Assembly: GCA_020441605.1 (NCBI GenBank)
Contig: JAGRLX010000109.1
Location: 1 to 15,097 of the forward strand
Reading direction: 5' to 3'
Source: Alphaproteobacteria bacterium
GTDB taxonomy: Bacteria > Pseudomonadota > Alphaproteobacteria > Rhizobiales > Aestuariivirgaceae
DNA length: 15,097 bases
Shown: in pieces, positions 7,321-15,020 of the stretch
How the letters are laid out: the number at the start of each line of letters is the position of its first letter
Numbering within the stretch: the stretch's first letter is position 1
The notes under the pieces: generated by a model
The model's input: only the letters and a program-made list of their open reading frames with translations
What the model was told of the DNA's origin: nothing
Databases searched by the model: none
Made by a program: the position numbers and the translations under genes

Positions 7321-7341
7321 GGCGTGGGCCATTCCCGCGCC
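7321..7341 (+). terminator. Hairpin in the mtgA-rpmF gap (terminator or leader structure)
   Basis: GGCGTGGG and CCCGCGCC form an eight-pair stem (one T-G wobble) with loop CCATT, followed by GCTTTCTTAT. This looks like a terminator for mtgA. It also lies inside the expected rpmF leader, about nine bases ahead of its GGAG ribosome site, so it could instead attenuate or regulate rpmF. Confidence 0.5.
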
Positions 7342-7362
7342 GCTTTCTTATGGAGATTTGAG

Positions 7363-7548
7363 ATGGCCGTTCCACGTAAGAAAATGTCCAAGAGCCGCAT
7401 CGGCATGCGCCGCTCGGGCCACAAGCTCGGCATCGTGACCTGGGTCGAGGACAAGAAGTCCGGCGAACTGCGCCGTCCCCATCATGTCGACCTCAAGTCG
7501 GGCATGTACAAGGGCCGCCAGGTGCTGGAACCGAAGACCGGCGTCTGA
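7363..7548 (+). CDS. rpmF: 50S ribosomal protein L32
   Basis: A 61-residue basic ribosomal protein. It begins [18 protein letters not shown] and contains [14 protein letters not shown] and [11 protein letters not shown], the typical L32 ending in alphaproteobacteria. It lacks the zinc-finger cysteines found in some L32 forms. The ATG at 7363 has GGAG eight bases upstream; the reading frame stays open further upstream but that part is the leader. It lies behind mtgA with its own promoter and ends at a strong hairpin terminator. Confidence 0.97.
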   Translation: MAVPRKKMSKSRIGMRRSGHKLGIVTWVEDKKSGELRRPHHVDLKSGMYKGRQVLEPKTGV

Positions 7549-7572
7549 CCCGACGCAGCTCAAAACCTTCTC

Positions 7573-7596
7573 GAAGCCAGCCTCAGGGCTGGCTTC
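7573..7596 (+). terminator. Rho-independent terminator of rpmF
   Basis: A perfect ten-pair stem, GAAGCCAGCC with GGCTGGCTTC, and the four-base loop TCAG lies 24 bases after the rpmF stop. TTGCATTTCC follows. The stem is strong, the T-run moderate. Confidence 0.8.
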
Positions 7597-7662
7597 TTGC
7601 ATTTCCAGCCGTGGGTCAGAAGTCATTAAGGCTGTGACCGCGCGATAGGAGTCAACCACGGG

Positions 7663-8796
7663 GTGTGGTCTGGCGCTTGCATGCTTTGCATCATGCTTGT
7701 GCCGAATTGGACATTGATGCGCTGCGGCCTCGCCGGCGGAATTGGAGACGCCGCCGGCGAGTGGCAGGCCCTGGCGGGCCGCGCCTTGGTACCCTCAGGG
7801 TTCAACCGGCCGGAAATCATTGGGCCGGCGCTGAAACATGTGGCGGGCGCGCGTCTGGCCCTGGTGCGCGATGACCAAGGCCTGCGGCTAGCTCTGCCGC
7901 TCTGCCGCCGGTCCTACCCTTTGCCGATTCAATGCAACTGGTCTTCCCCGGTCAATTTCTTCGGACTGCCGCACCTTGACGCCGACATGGCAGAACCGGC
8001 CATGACTGCCCTGCTGCGCATGATCGAGGTGCCACTGATTCTGCACTCGGTGCCGCTCGCCGGACCATTCTGGGACATGTTGACCGCATCGGCTGGGCAT
8101 TTCGCCGTTCTCGACCAGTGGGAGCGCGCTGGCCTCGAAATCACCGGCACCTTCGAGGATTGGTTCGAAGCCAATTTCGAACGCAAGCGCCGCAAGGAAT
8201 TCCGCCGCCTGCAGGCCCGCCTGGCCGAGCAGGGCACCCTGGCCATGAAATGCCTTGCACCTGGCGCCGATCCAGCACCCTGGGTCGAAGAGTTTCTGCG
8301 CCTCGAATCCTCCGGCTGGAAAGGGCGGAAAGGAACTGCCATCGCCGCAGACCCTGCCGCAGCCGAAGCCCTGCGCGAATCCTCCGCCGCCCTTGCCGCA
8401 TCCGGCCTGCTGCGCTTCTGGGCGCTGGAACTCGACGGGGCGACGATCGCCACCCTCTATGCTGTCGTCGATGGCGACCGTGCGTGGCTTGGCAAGATCA
8501 CCCATGATGAAAGTCTTGCGCGCTATTCGCCGGGAGCCCTGGTGGTCCTCTACGCGACCGAACGGCTGTTCGCCGAACCGGGTCTCGCATGGGTCGATTC
8601 CTGCGCCATTCCGCACCATCCGATGATCGATCATATCTGGCGCGGCCGCATTCCTGTGGCCGACGTGATCGTTGCGGCAAATGCCGCCGGCGCGATGCGC
8701 TTTCACGCGACGGTCATGGCAGAGCGGTTGCGCCGTGGCCTGCGATCCGCCGCCCGGAATGCCATCCTGAAAATCACAGGGAGACACCGTGCATGA
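7663..8796 (+). CDS. GNAT-fold acyltransferase, FemAB/CelD-like
   Basis: A 377-residue cytoplasmic protein that looks like the double-GNAT FemAB/CelD (Acetyltransf_6) type. The second half has the family pattern: NFERKRRKEFRRLQARLAEQ at about 170, LESSGWKGRKGTAI, then LLRFWALELDGATIATLYAVV and ARYSPGALVVLYATERLF, ending in DSCAIPHHPMIDHIWRGRIPV. Such enzymes transfer acyl or aminoacyl groups to amines of cell-envelope or small-molecule substrates; the substrate here is unknown. The GTG start at 7663 has AGGAG 11 bases upstream; ATGs at 7681, 7693 and 7717 are alternatives. Its stop overlaps the next gene in ATGA, so the two are translated together. Confidence 0.82.
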   Translation: MWSGACMLCIMLVPNWTLMRCGLAGGIGDAAGEWQALAGRALVPSGFNRPEIIGPALKHVAGARLALVRDDQGLRLALPLCRRSYPLPIQCNWSSPVNFFGLPHLDADMAEPAMTALLRMIEVPLILHSVPLAGPFWDMLTASAGHFAVLDQWERAGLEITGTFEDWFEANFERKRRKEFRRLQARLAEQGTLAMKCLAPGADPAPWVEEFLRLESSGWKGRKGTAIAADPAAAEALRESSAALAASGLLRFWALELDGATIATLYAVVDGDRAWLGKITHDESLARYSPGALVVLYATERLFAEPGLAWVDSCAIPHHPMIDHIWRGRIPVADVIVAANAAGAMRFHATVMAERLRRGLRSAARNAILKITGRHRA

Positions 8797-9731
8797 CCCT
8801 CGTCACCGTCGATAGGGACCTCGCCCGGGCCAAGTTCCTGAAACAGGCCTTCACCCTCAAGCATGGGCTTTGCGGTCATCCGCTCTTTGCCCTGCCACGG
8901 CTGGTAGATCTGGCCAAATCCATGCCGCGCGACCGGATCGAATACAATTCTGGCAAGGTGAGCGTGGATGTGCGGCCCGAGGATGTGCCGAGGATCGATC
9001 GTCCGGCCGAGGAAGTCATCCGTTCGATCGAGAGCGCCGATGCCTGGATGGTGATCAAGAATGTCGAGTCCGATACCGCGTACCGGGCGATGTTGACGGC
9101 CTTCGTCGAAGACGCGAATCGGGCCGCGGGAATCGAGCCCGGCGACTATTCAGACCTCCAGGGCTTCATCTTCATCTCGTCGGCGCGGGCCACCACGCCC
9201 TTTCACATCGATGCCGAGGAAAATATCCTGATCCAGATCCACGGCGACAAATTCGTCCGGACCTTCGACAACGGCGACCGCCGCCTGATCTCGGAAGAGG
9301 ACATGGAAATCTCGCCTTCCAAGCATCGCAATCAAAAATACGAGGAATGGTTCGAGGAGCGTGCGACATTGCACCCCCTGAAGCCTGGCGACGCCCTGCA
9401 CATGCCTTACATGATCCCCCATTGGGTCAGCACCGGCGACAGCTATTCGATTTCCATGGCGATGACCTGGAAGACCCCGCAGGTCCGGCGGCTCAACAAG
9501 ATCCGGCTGATGAATGGTACACTTCGCCGTTTCGGCCTGCCGCAGAAGCCGCCCGGCGCCCGGCCTGCCGCCGACGCGGCCAAGGTATTCGCCCATGACG
9601 TCATGCGCGCCATTCTCGATCCCCTGCGCAAATCGGAACGCCTGCGCCGCGTTCTTCGCGGGCTGATATACGGCCGCAAGGCGAATTATTATTACGATTA
9701 CGAGACCAAGCCGAAGCAGGCTGGCATGTAG
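8793..9731 (+). CDS. JmjC/cupin-like putative Fe(II) 2-oxoglutarate oxygenase
   Basis: A 312-residue protein whose central region is a double-stranded beta-helix of the cupin_8/JmjC type. A complete iron triad is visible: His138 and Asp140 in TPFHIDAEEN and His210 in MIPHWVSTGD. The segment ILIQIHGDKFVRTFD between them fits the HxD-to-core spacing of factor-inhibiting-HIF-like hydroxylases. This predicts hydroxylation of a protein or small-molecule target, which is unknown. The tail (about 250-312) is basic and ends with a tyrosine-rich NYYYDYE stretch. The ATG at 8793 has AGGGAG nine bases upstream and overlaps the stop of the GNAT gene by four bases. A shared hairpin terminator follows. Confidence 0.82.
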   Translation: MTLVTVDRDLARAKFLKQAFTLKHGLCGHPLFALPRLVDLAKSMPRDRIEYNSGKVSVDVRPEDVPRIDRPAEEVIRSIESADAWMVIKNVESDTAYRAMLTAFVEDANRAAGIEPGDYSDLQGFIFISSARATTPFHIDAEENILIQIHGDKFVRTFDNGDRRLISEEDMEISPSKHRNQKYEEWFEERATLHPLKPGDALHMPYMIPHWVSTGDSYSISMAMTWKTPQVRRLNKIRLMNGTLRRFGLPQKPPGARPAADAAKVFAHDVMRAILDPLRKSERLRRVLRGLIYGRKANYYYDYETKPKQAGM

Positions 9732-9739
9732 GCAACGAA

Positions 9740-9766
9740 AATGCCCGGACAAAATGCCCGGGCATT
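9740..9766. terminator. Bidirectional terminator between cupin gene and ald
   Basis: AATGCCCGG and CCGGGCATT form a perfect nine-pair stem with a nine-base loop, in the 61-base gap between two converging stops. On the minus strand TTCGTT follows, a fair T-rich tail for ald. On the plus strand GTTCC follows, weaker. Confidence 0.75.
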
Positions 9767-9792
9767 GTTCCGTCCGGAAACTCTGAGGCGTG

Positions 9793-10911
9793 TCAGCCGG
9801 CGAGCACCTTGTCGGCGGCCACGTAGTCGTAGCCCAGATCATCAGCCACGGCCTTGTAGGTCACCTTGCCATGGGCGACGTTCAGACCGTTCTTCAGGTG
9901 CGGATCATCGTTCAGGGCCTTTTTCCAGCCCTTGCCGGCAATCGCCAGCGCGAAAGGCAGGGTGACGTTGTTGAGCGCGAAGGTCGAAGTTCTGGCGACA
10001 CCGCCGGGCATGTTGGCGACGCAATAGTGAATGACGCCATCGACAACATAAGTCGGATCGGCGTGGGTGGTGGCCTTGGAGGTTTCGGCGCAGCCGCCCT
10101 GATCGATCGCGACGTCGACCAGCACCGACCCGTTCTTCCAGTCCTTGAGCATGGCCTTGGTCACCAGTTTCGGCGCAGCAGCACCGGGAATGAGCACCCC
10201 GCCGATCACCAGATCGGCTTCGGCGCATTCGTCTTCGACCGCACCTTTGGTGGAATAGATGGTCTTGATGCTGGTACCGAAGCGGGCGACCAGCTCTTCC
10301 ATCCGGTCGACATTCTTTTCGAGGATGGTGACGTCCGCGCCCATTCCCAGCGCGATGATCGCGGCATTGGTGCCGACCACGCCGCCACCGAGAATGACGA
10401 CCTTGCCCGGCGCCACGCCGGGAACACCGCCGAGCAGCACGCCGCGGCCGCCCTGGGCTTTTTCGAGGCAGTGGGCGCCCGACTGCACTGACATGCGCCC
10501 GGCGACCTGGGACATCGGCGCGAGCAGCGGCAGGCCACCACGCGGGCTGGTCACTGTCTCATAGGCAATGCAGATTGCGCCGGACTTCACCAGATCCCGT
10601 GTCTGCTCCGGATCGGGCGCAAGATGGAGATAAGTATAAAGGATCTGGCCCTCGCGCAGCATGGCGCGCTCGATCGCCTGCGGTTCCTTGACCTTGATGA
10701 TCATGTCGGCCTTGGCGAAGATTTCCGCCGCTGTAGGAATGATCTTGGCGCCGGCCGCCGCATAGTCGGCGTCGCTGGCTCCGATGCCCGCGCCGGCATT
10801 GGCCTCGACCCACAGGGTGTGACCGTGATGCACGGCCTCGCGCACCGAGGTCGGCGTCATGCCGACCCGGTACTCGTGATTCTTGATCTCTTTCGGAACG
10901 CCGATCAGCAT
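9793..10911 (-). CDS. ald: Alanine dehydrogenase
   Basis: A 372-residue NAD-dependent enzyme that interconverts L-alanine and pyruvate plus ammonium in the cytoplasm. It begins [20 protein letters not shown]. The substrate residues Arg15, Lys75 (KVKEP) and His96 (YTYLHLAPD) and the catalytic Asp270 (VAIDQGG) sit at the same numbers as in characterised alanine dehydrogenases. The NAD loop GGGVVG is at 175-180. The ATG at 10911 is preceded by GGGAGGA at a spacing of seven; the frame remains open upstream only because it runs antisense to the regulator. It diverges from an Lrp-type gene that probably activates it in response to alanine. In taurine users the same activity recycles alanine formed by taurine-pyruvate transamination. 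Confidence 0.96.
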   Translation of the reverse strand: MLIGVPKEIKNHEYRVGMTPTSVREAVHHGHTLWVEANAGAGIGASDADYAAAGAKIIPTAAEIFAKADMIIKVKEPQAIERAMLREGQILYTYLHLAPDPEQTRDLVKSGAICIAYETVTSPRGGLPLLAPMSQVAGRMSVQSGAHCLEKAQGGRGVLLGGVPGVAPGKVVILGGGVVGTNAAIIALGMGADVTILEKNVDRMEELVARFGTSIKTIYSTKGAVEDECAEADLVIGGVLIPGAAAPKLVTKAMLKDWKNGSVLVDVAIDQGGCAETSKATTHADPTYVVDGVIHYCVANMPGGVARTSTFALNNVTLPFALAIAGKGWKKALNDDPHLKNGLNVAHGKVTYKAVADDLGYDYVAADKVLAG

Positions 10912-10997
10912 ATGAATATCCTCCCTGGAAGGCCTGGAAAATAGCGCAAGCCAGTTCGGAAGTGTTGCTGAAGACAGGGCCGGAGCAGTGCAGCATT

Positions 10998-11028
10998 GAG
11001 AACGCATTCGAATATATGTTACATTCTC
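10998..11028. promoter_or_regulatory. Probable Lrp-type operator in the ald/lrp gap
   Basis: An imperfect 31-base palindrome with ends GAGAA and TTCTC and eight of 15 positions symmetric, covering an AT-rich patch (CGAATATATGTTACATT) unusual in this GC-rich sequence. It lies between ald (start 10911) and the regulator (start 11032) and ends three bases before the regulator ATG, so it would serve both activation of ald and autoregulation. Confidence 0.4.
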
Positions 11029-11031
11029 CGC

Positions 11032-11499
11032 ATGAAATCCCATGATCTGGACAAGATCGACAAAATCATCCTGACCGAGTTGCAGGCCAATTCGCGGCAG
11101 CCGATCGCTGAACTGGCCGCTAAGGCCGGTCTTTCGCCTTCGGCCTGCCACCGACGCGTGAAGCTGCTTGAGGAGGCTGGCATCATCACCGGCTATGCCG
11201 CCACCCTTGACCGGACATTGCTCGGCCTCGCCAACGAGTTCTTCGTAGAGGTGTCGCTCGCCGCCCAGACCGAGGAAGCCTTCGAAAAGTTCGAGAAGGC
11301 GGTTCAGCGGGTTCCCGAGGTCCTCGAATGCCACTTGATGAGCGGTCAGTTCGACTATCTGCTCCGCGTCGTTGCGGCCGACACCACCGACTATGAGCGC
11401 ATTCACCGTTCGCGAATCGCCCGGCTTCCCGGCGTGCAGCGCATCCAGTCCTCCCTGGCGCTGCGGACCGTGAAAGCCCGGGCGGGTTATCCGGTTTGA
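11032..11499 (+). CDS. Lrp/AsnC family transcriptional regulator, probable ald regulator
   Basis: A 155-residue Lrp/AsnC protein. The N-terminal helix-turn-helix covers about residues 5-60, with LDKIDKIILTELQANSR and the recognition helix LSPSACHRRVKLLEEAG. The C-terminal RAM domain, which binds an amino acid, includes VPEVLECHLMSGQFDYLLRV. Divergent placement beside ald makes an AldR-like alanine-responsive role likely. The ATG at 11032 gives the usual start (MKSHDLDKID); an in-frame TTG at 10996 would add twelve poor residues. No good Shine-Dalgarno is seen, and the -10-like TATGTT at 11015-11020 implies a very short leader. A glycosyltransferase gene begins nine bases after its stop. Confidence 0.92.
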   Translation: MKSHDLDKIDKIILTELQANSRQPIAELAAKAGLSPSACHRRVKLLEEAGIITGYAATLDRTLLGLANEFFVEVSLAAQTEEAFEKFEKAVQRVPEVLECHLMSGQFDYLLRVVAADTTDYERIHRSRIARLPGVQRIQSSLALRTVKARAGYPV

Positions 11500-11508
11500 G
11501 GTAGCGCC

Positions 11509-12249
11509 GTGCTGATGTCCATGCCGGTTCACATGCTATGGGTTGGGGGCCCCTTGAGCCGCCTGGCGCGGCTCAGCCTGACCAGTTTCCTGAGCCTGGG
11601 ATACCATGTGAAGTTATGGAGCTACGAGCCTGACGACACGGGCGGCGCCGAGCTCCGCGACGCCGCCGAGATCCTGCCAGTGGACGGAGACCCGCGCGCC
11701 AACATGGCGTGGCTCACCAGCCTGTTCCGCTATCGTCTGCTGGCCGAACACGGCGGCATCTGGTCGGACATGGACGTGGTGGCCCTGCGTTCAGCATCCG
11801 ATTTGCCTGCGCGGGCTATGGTCGCATCTGAAAAGCGCCGCCCCTTCCGCCATCGCGAGGCGAGCGCCACCGGCGCGGGGCTGACCCAGGTTACCAATTG
11901 CTTCATGGCCAATCCATTGCCTGCCTCCGGCGATCTATGGCACCGTGCCACCGATGCCGTCGCGTTGCTCAACCGCGAGGACAGGACCTGGGAGAACGTG
12001 GGGCCCCATCTGCTCTCACGCCTCATGCTGGAAGACCCCGGCCATGGTGTCACCATTCTGTCACCCGATGTCGTGGATCCGGTGGCCTGGTGGAATGTGC
12101 CCGGCATCTTCCTCGAGGACCACGATCCGCCGCCGTCGCCCTTCATGCACATGTATGCGACGGTCTGGGCCCGGCGCGGCGTCAATGCTGACGCGCCGTT
12201 CCCGGACAATTCCATGGCCGAAAGGTTGTGGCGCCGCTTTGGACTCTGA
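11509..12249 (+). CDS. DXD-type glycosyltransferase, GT32-like
   Basis: A 246-residue protein of the sugar-binding-region DXD glycosyltransferase type. WVGGPLSRLARLSL near the front, the spread FRYRLLAEHGGIW and the metal-binding DMD (87-89) are diagnostic; NCFMANP and GPHLLSRL follow. Such enzymes transfer a sugar from a nucleotide donor; acceptor and donor are unknown. No signal peptide or membrane helix. I chose GTG at 11509 because GAGG lies seven bases upstream; ATGs at 11515 and 11521 are alternatives. It is nine bases behind the Lrp gene and thus probably cotranscribed with it, a surprising pairing. It meets the EamA gene tail to tail, 12 bases apart, with no clear terminator. Confidence 0.83.
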   Translation: MLMSMPVHMLWVGGPLSRLARLSLTSFLSLGYHVKLWSYEPDDTGGAELRDAAEILPVDGDPRANMAWLTSLFRYRLLAEHGGIWSDMDVVALRSASDLPARAMVASEKRRPFRHREASATGAGLTQVTNCFMANPLPASGDLWHRATDAVALLNREDRTWENVGPHLLSRLMLEDPGHGVTILSPDVVDPVAWWNVPGIFLEDHDPPPSPFMHMYATVWARRGVNADAPFPDNSMAERLWRRFGL

Positions 12250-12261
12250 TCGCCTGCTGGC

Positions 12262-13200
12262 CTAGCTTGCCCGGTTCAGTTGCCGGTCGCGCCAGATCAT
12301 CAGAAGTCCCGCGCCGATGACCACGGCGGCTCCCGCCCAGGTGTAGCCATCGGGAAAGTCACCGAAGATCACCAGGCCGTAGAACACCGCCCAGATCATC
12401 GACGAATACTCGAAGGGGGCAACGAAATTGGCTTCGCCGAACCGGTAGGCATTCACAAAGAAGATCATGCCGAAGGCGGCGAGAACACCCATCAGGAGCA
12501 TCACCATGAAGTCCCGGAAGTCTGGCACGACCAGCGGCCGCGACAGGAAGGCGAGGCTGGGATGGCTGAACCCGGTGGTGACGACCAGATTGAAAATGAC
12601 CGCCAGAACGAGGCCGATGGAGAAATAGATGATGTTCTGCCACACGGCGATGACAATCGGCGACACTTGCTGGGCCAATGGCCGGCCGTACATCTGGCCG
12701 ATGGCATAGCCAAGGGCCGAAAGCAGCGCGAAGATCGACGCCCATTCGAAGGTGTCTTCAACGCCTGGCCGCACCATGATCATGACGCCGATGAAGCCCG
12801 CAATGATTGCAAGCCAGCGATGTATCCGTACCTTTTCGCCGAGCATCGGACCGGCAAGCCCGGCCACGAAGAACGGCATGGTGAAGTAGATCGCGACCGC
12901 ATTGGCGATCGGCATGGCGGCAATCGACAGCACGAAACAGAGATAGGCAAAGCCAAGAATAAATCCTCTGATGAAGACTCTGCCGAGGAGCCGCGGCAGC
13001 AGTTTCCCGAATGCCTTGTCGCGCCACAGCATGACCATCAGGACCGGAACCGAGCCGACGCAACGCAGCATCATCGTTTCATAAGCCGGATAGGCGCCGG
13101 ACATGGATTTCACGATGGCGTCCTGGGTGGCGGCAAATCCGATGCCGGACAGGATGAAAATGATGGCAAGAAGCCGATTGTCTCGGTGCGCGACGGTCAT
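12262..13200 (-). CDS. DMT-superfamily transporter, EamA family
   Basis: A 312-residue inner-membrane protein with ten hydrophobic segments arranged as two EamA repeats. The first half carries IANAVAIYFTMPFFVAGLAG before GEKV, and the second half has FGEANFVAPFEYSSMIWAVF before FGDFP, the paired family pattern. Members export or import amino acids, metabolites or drugs; the substrate is unknown. The ATG at 13200 is preceded by an AAGGGCGG stretch. It lies downstream of and in the same direction as the MocR regulator, 271 bases away. MocR genes often sit beside EamA exporters, so regulation is possible but not shown. Confidence 0.9.
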   Translation of the reverse strand: MTVAHRDNRLLAIIFILSGIGFAATQDAIVKSMSGAYPAYETMMLRCVGSVPVLMVMLWRDKAFGKLLPRLLGRVFIRGFILGFAYLCFVLSIAAMPIANAVAIYFTMPFFVAGLAGPMLGEKVRIHRWLAIIAGFIGVMIMVRPGVEDTFEWASIFALLSALGYAIGQMYGRPLAQQVSPIVIAVWQNIIYFSIGLVLAVIFNLVVTTGFSHPSLAFLSRPLVVPDFRDFMVMLLMGVLAAFGMIFFVNAYRFGEANFVAPFEYSSMIWAVFYGLVIFGDFPDGYTWAGAAVVIGAGLLMIWRDRQLNRAS

Positions 13201-13471
13201 TGCCGCCCTTTAGCCGATCACCTGCTGGAAGGAAATCACCGCCGAGGTCGGAGAGCATTGCGTGTCGGGCAACCCTCCGATAGCCCGCTACCGAGGGAAC
13301 GACGGTGATTGCAGTCTTGCCACCGTCCAACGTGCAGGAGATCAATTTCATCACTGGGCTGCCGTCATGCAGCGCTGCGGCTTGATCCTCGGCAAACTGC
13401 CATGGATGCCTGATGAGAAAACTCATCAAGATTTCAGTGTTCGTCAGACGGGCGGATGTATGCCGCTACAC
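13201..13471. other. 271-base gap between the MocR gene and the EamA gene
   Basis: I find no convincing gene here. A minus-strand frame (ATG at 13429) runs into the EamA gene, has no family resemblance I can name and uses third-position GC less than the neighbours. A small hairpin, TGATGAG-AAAA-CTCATCA at 13411-13428, has no T-run on either side, so it is not a clear terminator. The EamA promoter is presumably inside. Confidence 0.5.
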
Positions 13472-14938
13472 CTAAATGGTGGCCACGATTTCCGAAAGCA
13501 GCCGCACGCCTGGCTCGATCTTCTTCTCGTCGATCGAGGAGAAGGCCAGCCGGAAATGGTTGCGTGGCGGGTTGGGTCGGCCGAAGTTGATTCGGCCCGG
13601 TTCGATCAGGATGCCCTTTTCGGCAGCCGCCTTCGCCAGAACCTCGCTGTCAAGCCGCGCGGGACCGCTGACCCAGAAACTCGTGCCGCCGAAACTCGGG
13701 ATGCGGCTGGCATTGGGCATGTGGGTATTGAGGGCTTGTCCCATCACCTCCCACCGGCTGCGATAGGCGCGATGCAGCCGCCGGATCAGCGTGTCATGGT
13801 GGCCAAGCGACAAGAACAGCGCGGCGGTACGCTGGTTGTTGTTGGGCGCGTGCCGCACCATCAGCCGGCGCAGAGCCCTGGCCTCGGCGATCAATGGCTT
13901 AGGCCCGACCATGAAACCGAGACGCAGGCCCGGAAAGAGGGTCTTCGACAATGATCCCACGTAGACGACCCGACCCCCGTCATCCAGCGATTTGAGAGCG
14001 GGGCAGGGCTCGTTCACATAGTTGGTCTCGAACTCGTAGTCGTCCTCGATGATCACCATGTCGCGCTGGGTCGCAAGCCGCAACAGGTCCATGCGCCGTT
14101 CCAGCGGCATGGTGACCGTGGTCGGAAACTGATGGCTCGGCGTGGTGAACACGATGTCGGCTGACTGCAGGTCGCCATTCAGGGCCAGGCCCATCTCGTC
14201 GATGGGAACGAGCGACACATGCCGCGACTTGAGTTGAAAGGTGTTGCGCACGTCGGGATAGCCCGGCTCTTCCATCGCCACCCGCGTCTCCGGCCCCACC
14301 AGCAGGCTGGTGAGAAGATAGAGGGCATTCTGGGCGCCGAGCGTGATCAGAATCTCATCGTCGCTGGCCATGATGCCGCGCCGCGGCAGGATGCGGCGGC
14401 GGATCTGCTCCACCAGCAAGGGGTCGTCGAAGGCCCAGGTGTCGTTGGTCCAGGTGCCGAGCCATCGCTTGCCCAGAGCCTGCCGGGCGCAGTCGCGCCA
14501 TTCCGCAAGGGGAAACAGATTGTGGTCGACCTGACCATAGATGAAGGGATAGGCGTAGCTTTGCCAGTCAAGCGGCTTGGAAATATTCTCTTGGGCGGCC
14601 GGCGTCTTGAGAAGGCGCGAGGCCCAGTTGATTTCGCCCTGTGCCGACCGTGCCGGTGCCGCCGGCTTTCCCGTGAGCGCGCCCTCCATAGCCTTGTCGG
14701 CAACATAATAGCCCGAGCGTTCCCTGGCGATGAGGTAGCCATCATCAAGCAGGCCCTGATAGGCGAGGACCACCGTATTGCGTGATACGCCGAGGCTCTT
14801 GGCCATCTTGCGGGTCGATGGAATCGGCTCGTCACGGTCCAGCTGGCCATCGAGGATCGCCGAGACCAGGGCCTCGCGGATCTGGGTTTGGAGACTGGCG
14901 TATTCGCTGCGCCGAATATGGACGAGCCAGTCGCGCAC
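13472..14938 (-). CDS. MocR-type regulator (GntR helix-turn-helix fused to aminotransferase domain)
   Basis: A 488-residue fusion. Residues 1 to about 75 form a GntR winged helix (YASLQTQIREALVSAILDGQ, IPSTRKMAKSLGVSRNTVV, YQGLLDDGYLIARERSGYYV). After a linker, about 120-485 is a class I aminotransferase fold. The PLP lysine is Lys332 in GSLSKTLFPGLRLGF, with IIEDDYEFE and YPDV motifs before it. Such proteins use PLP-bound effectors to switch promoters; known members act on taurine (TauR), GABA or pyridoxal. The GTG at 14938 has AGGGA five bases upstream. It diverges from a molybdopterin-oxidoreductase-like gene, which is its likely target, across an 82-base gap holding a CTGGACCTA palindrome. 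TauR identity is possible but unproven. Confidence 0.92.
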   Translation of the reverse strand: MRDWLVHIRRSEYASLQTQIREALVSAILDGQLDRDEPIPSTRKMAKSLGVSRNTVVLAYQGLLDDGYLIARERSGYYVADKAMEGALTGKPAAPARSAQGEINWASRLLKTPAAQENISKPLDWQSYAYPFIYGQVDHNLFPLAEWRDCARQALGKRWLGTWTNDTWAFDDPLLVEQIRRRILPRRGIMASDDEILITLGAQNALYLLTSLLVGPETRVAMEEPGYPDVRNTFQLKSRHVSLVPIDEMGLALNGDLQSADIVFTTPSHQFPTTVTMPLERRMDLLRLATQRDMVIIEDDYEFETNYVNEPCPALKSLDDGGRVVYVGSLSKTLFPGLRLGFMVGPKPLIAEARALRRLMVRHAPNNNQRTAALFLSLGHHDTLIRRLHRAYRSRWEVMGQALNTHMPNASRIPSFGGTSFWVSGPARLDSEVLAKAAAEKGILIEPGRINFGRPNPPRNHFRLAFSSIDEKKIEPGVRLLSEIVATI

Positions 14939-14962
14939 GTTGGTCCCTGTGAATAAGTGGTC

Positions 14963-14981
14963 TGGACCTATGATAGGGCCA
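14963..14981. promoter_or_regulatory. Palindromic operator candidate for the MocR regulator
   Basis: TGGACCTATGATAGGGCCA is symmetric about 14972 except one pair. Its left edge reads CTGGACCTA, which resembles, as I remember it, the CTGGACTTAA-type repeats bound by TauR of Rhodobacter. It lies between the divergent MocR and oxidoreductase starts. Confidence 0.5.
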
Positions 14982-15020
14982 ACGGCCGGGATAAGGTAGA
15001 GCTAAATCGCCGCCATACGG

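Noticed and set aside
11005..11026. CATTC repeated 17 bases apart in the ald/lrp gap
   Set aside because: Five-base repeats are expected by chance; the longer palindrome over the same bases is the better signal.
10912..11532. Upstream extension of the ald frame to a 579-residue protein
   Set aside because: The extra part is antisense to the Lrp-type gene. The ATG at 10911 has a strong GGGAGGA and matches the family start and residue numbering.
13411..13428. TGATGAG-AAAA-CTCATCA hairpin as a MocR terminator
   Set aside because: No T-run on either strand and only seven pairs, so it was left inside the gap description.
13079..13429. Minus-strand frame of 116 residues between the MocR and EamA genes
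   Set aside because: It overruns the EamA start by about 120 bases, has no recognisable domain and has weaker third-position GC than neighbouring genes. A degraded gene cannot be excluded.
13262..13954. Plus-strand frame of 230 residues
   Set aside because: Most of it is antisense to the MocR aminotransferase domain and it shows no protein-like pattern.
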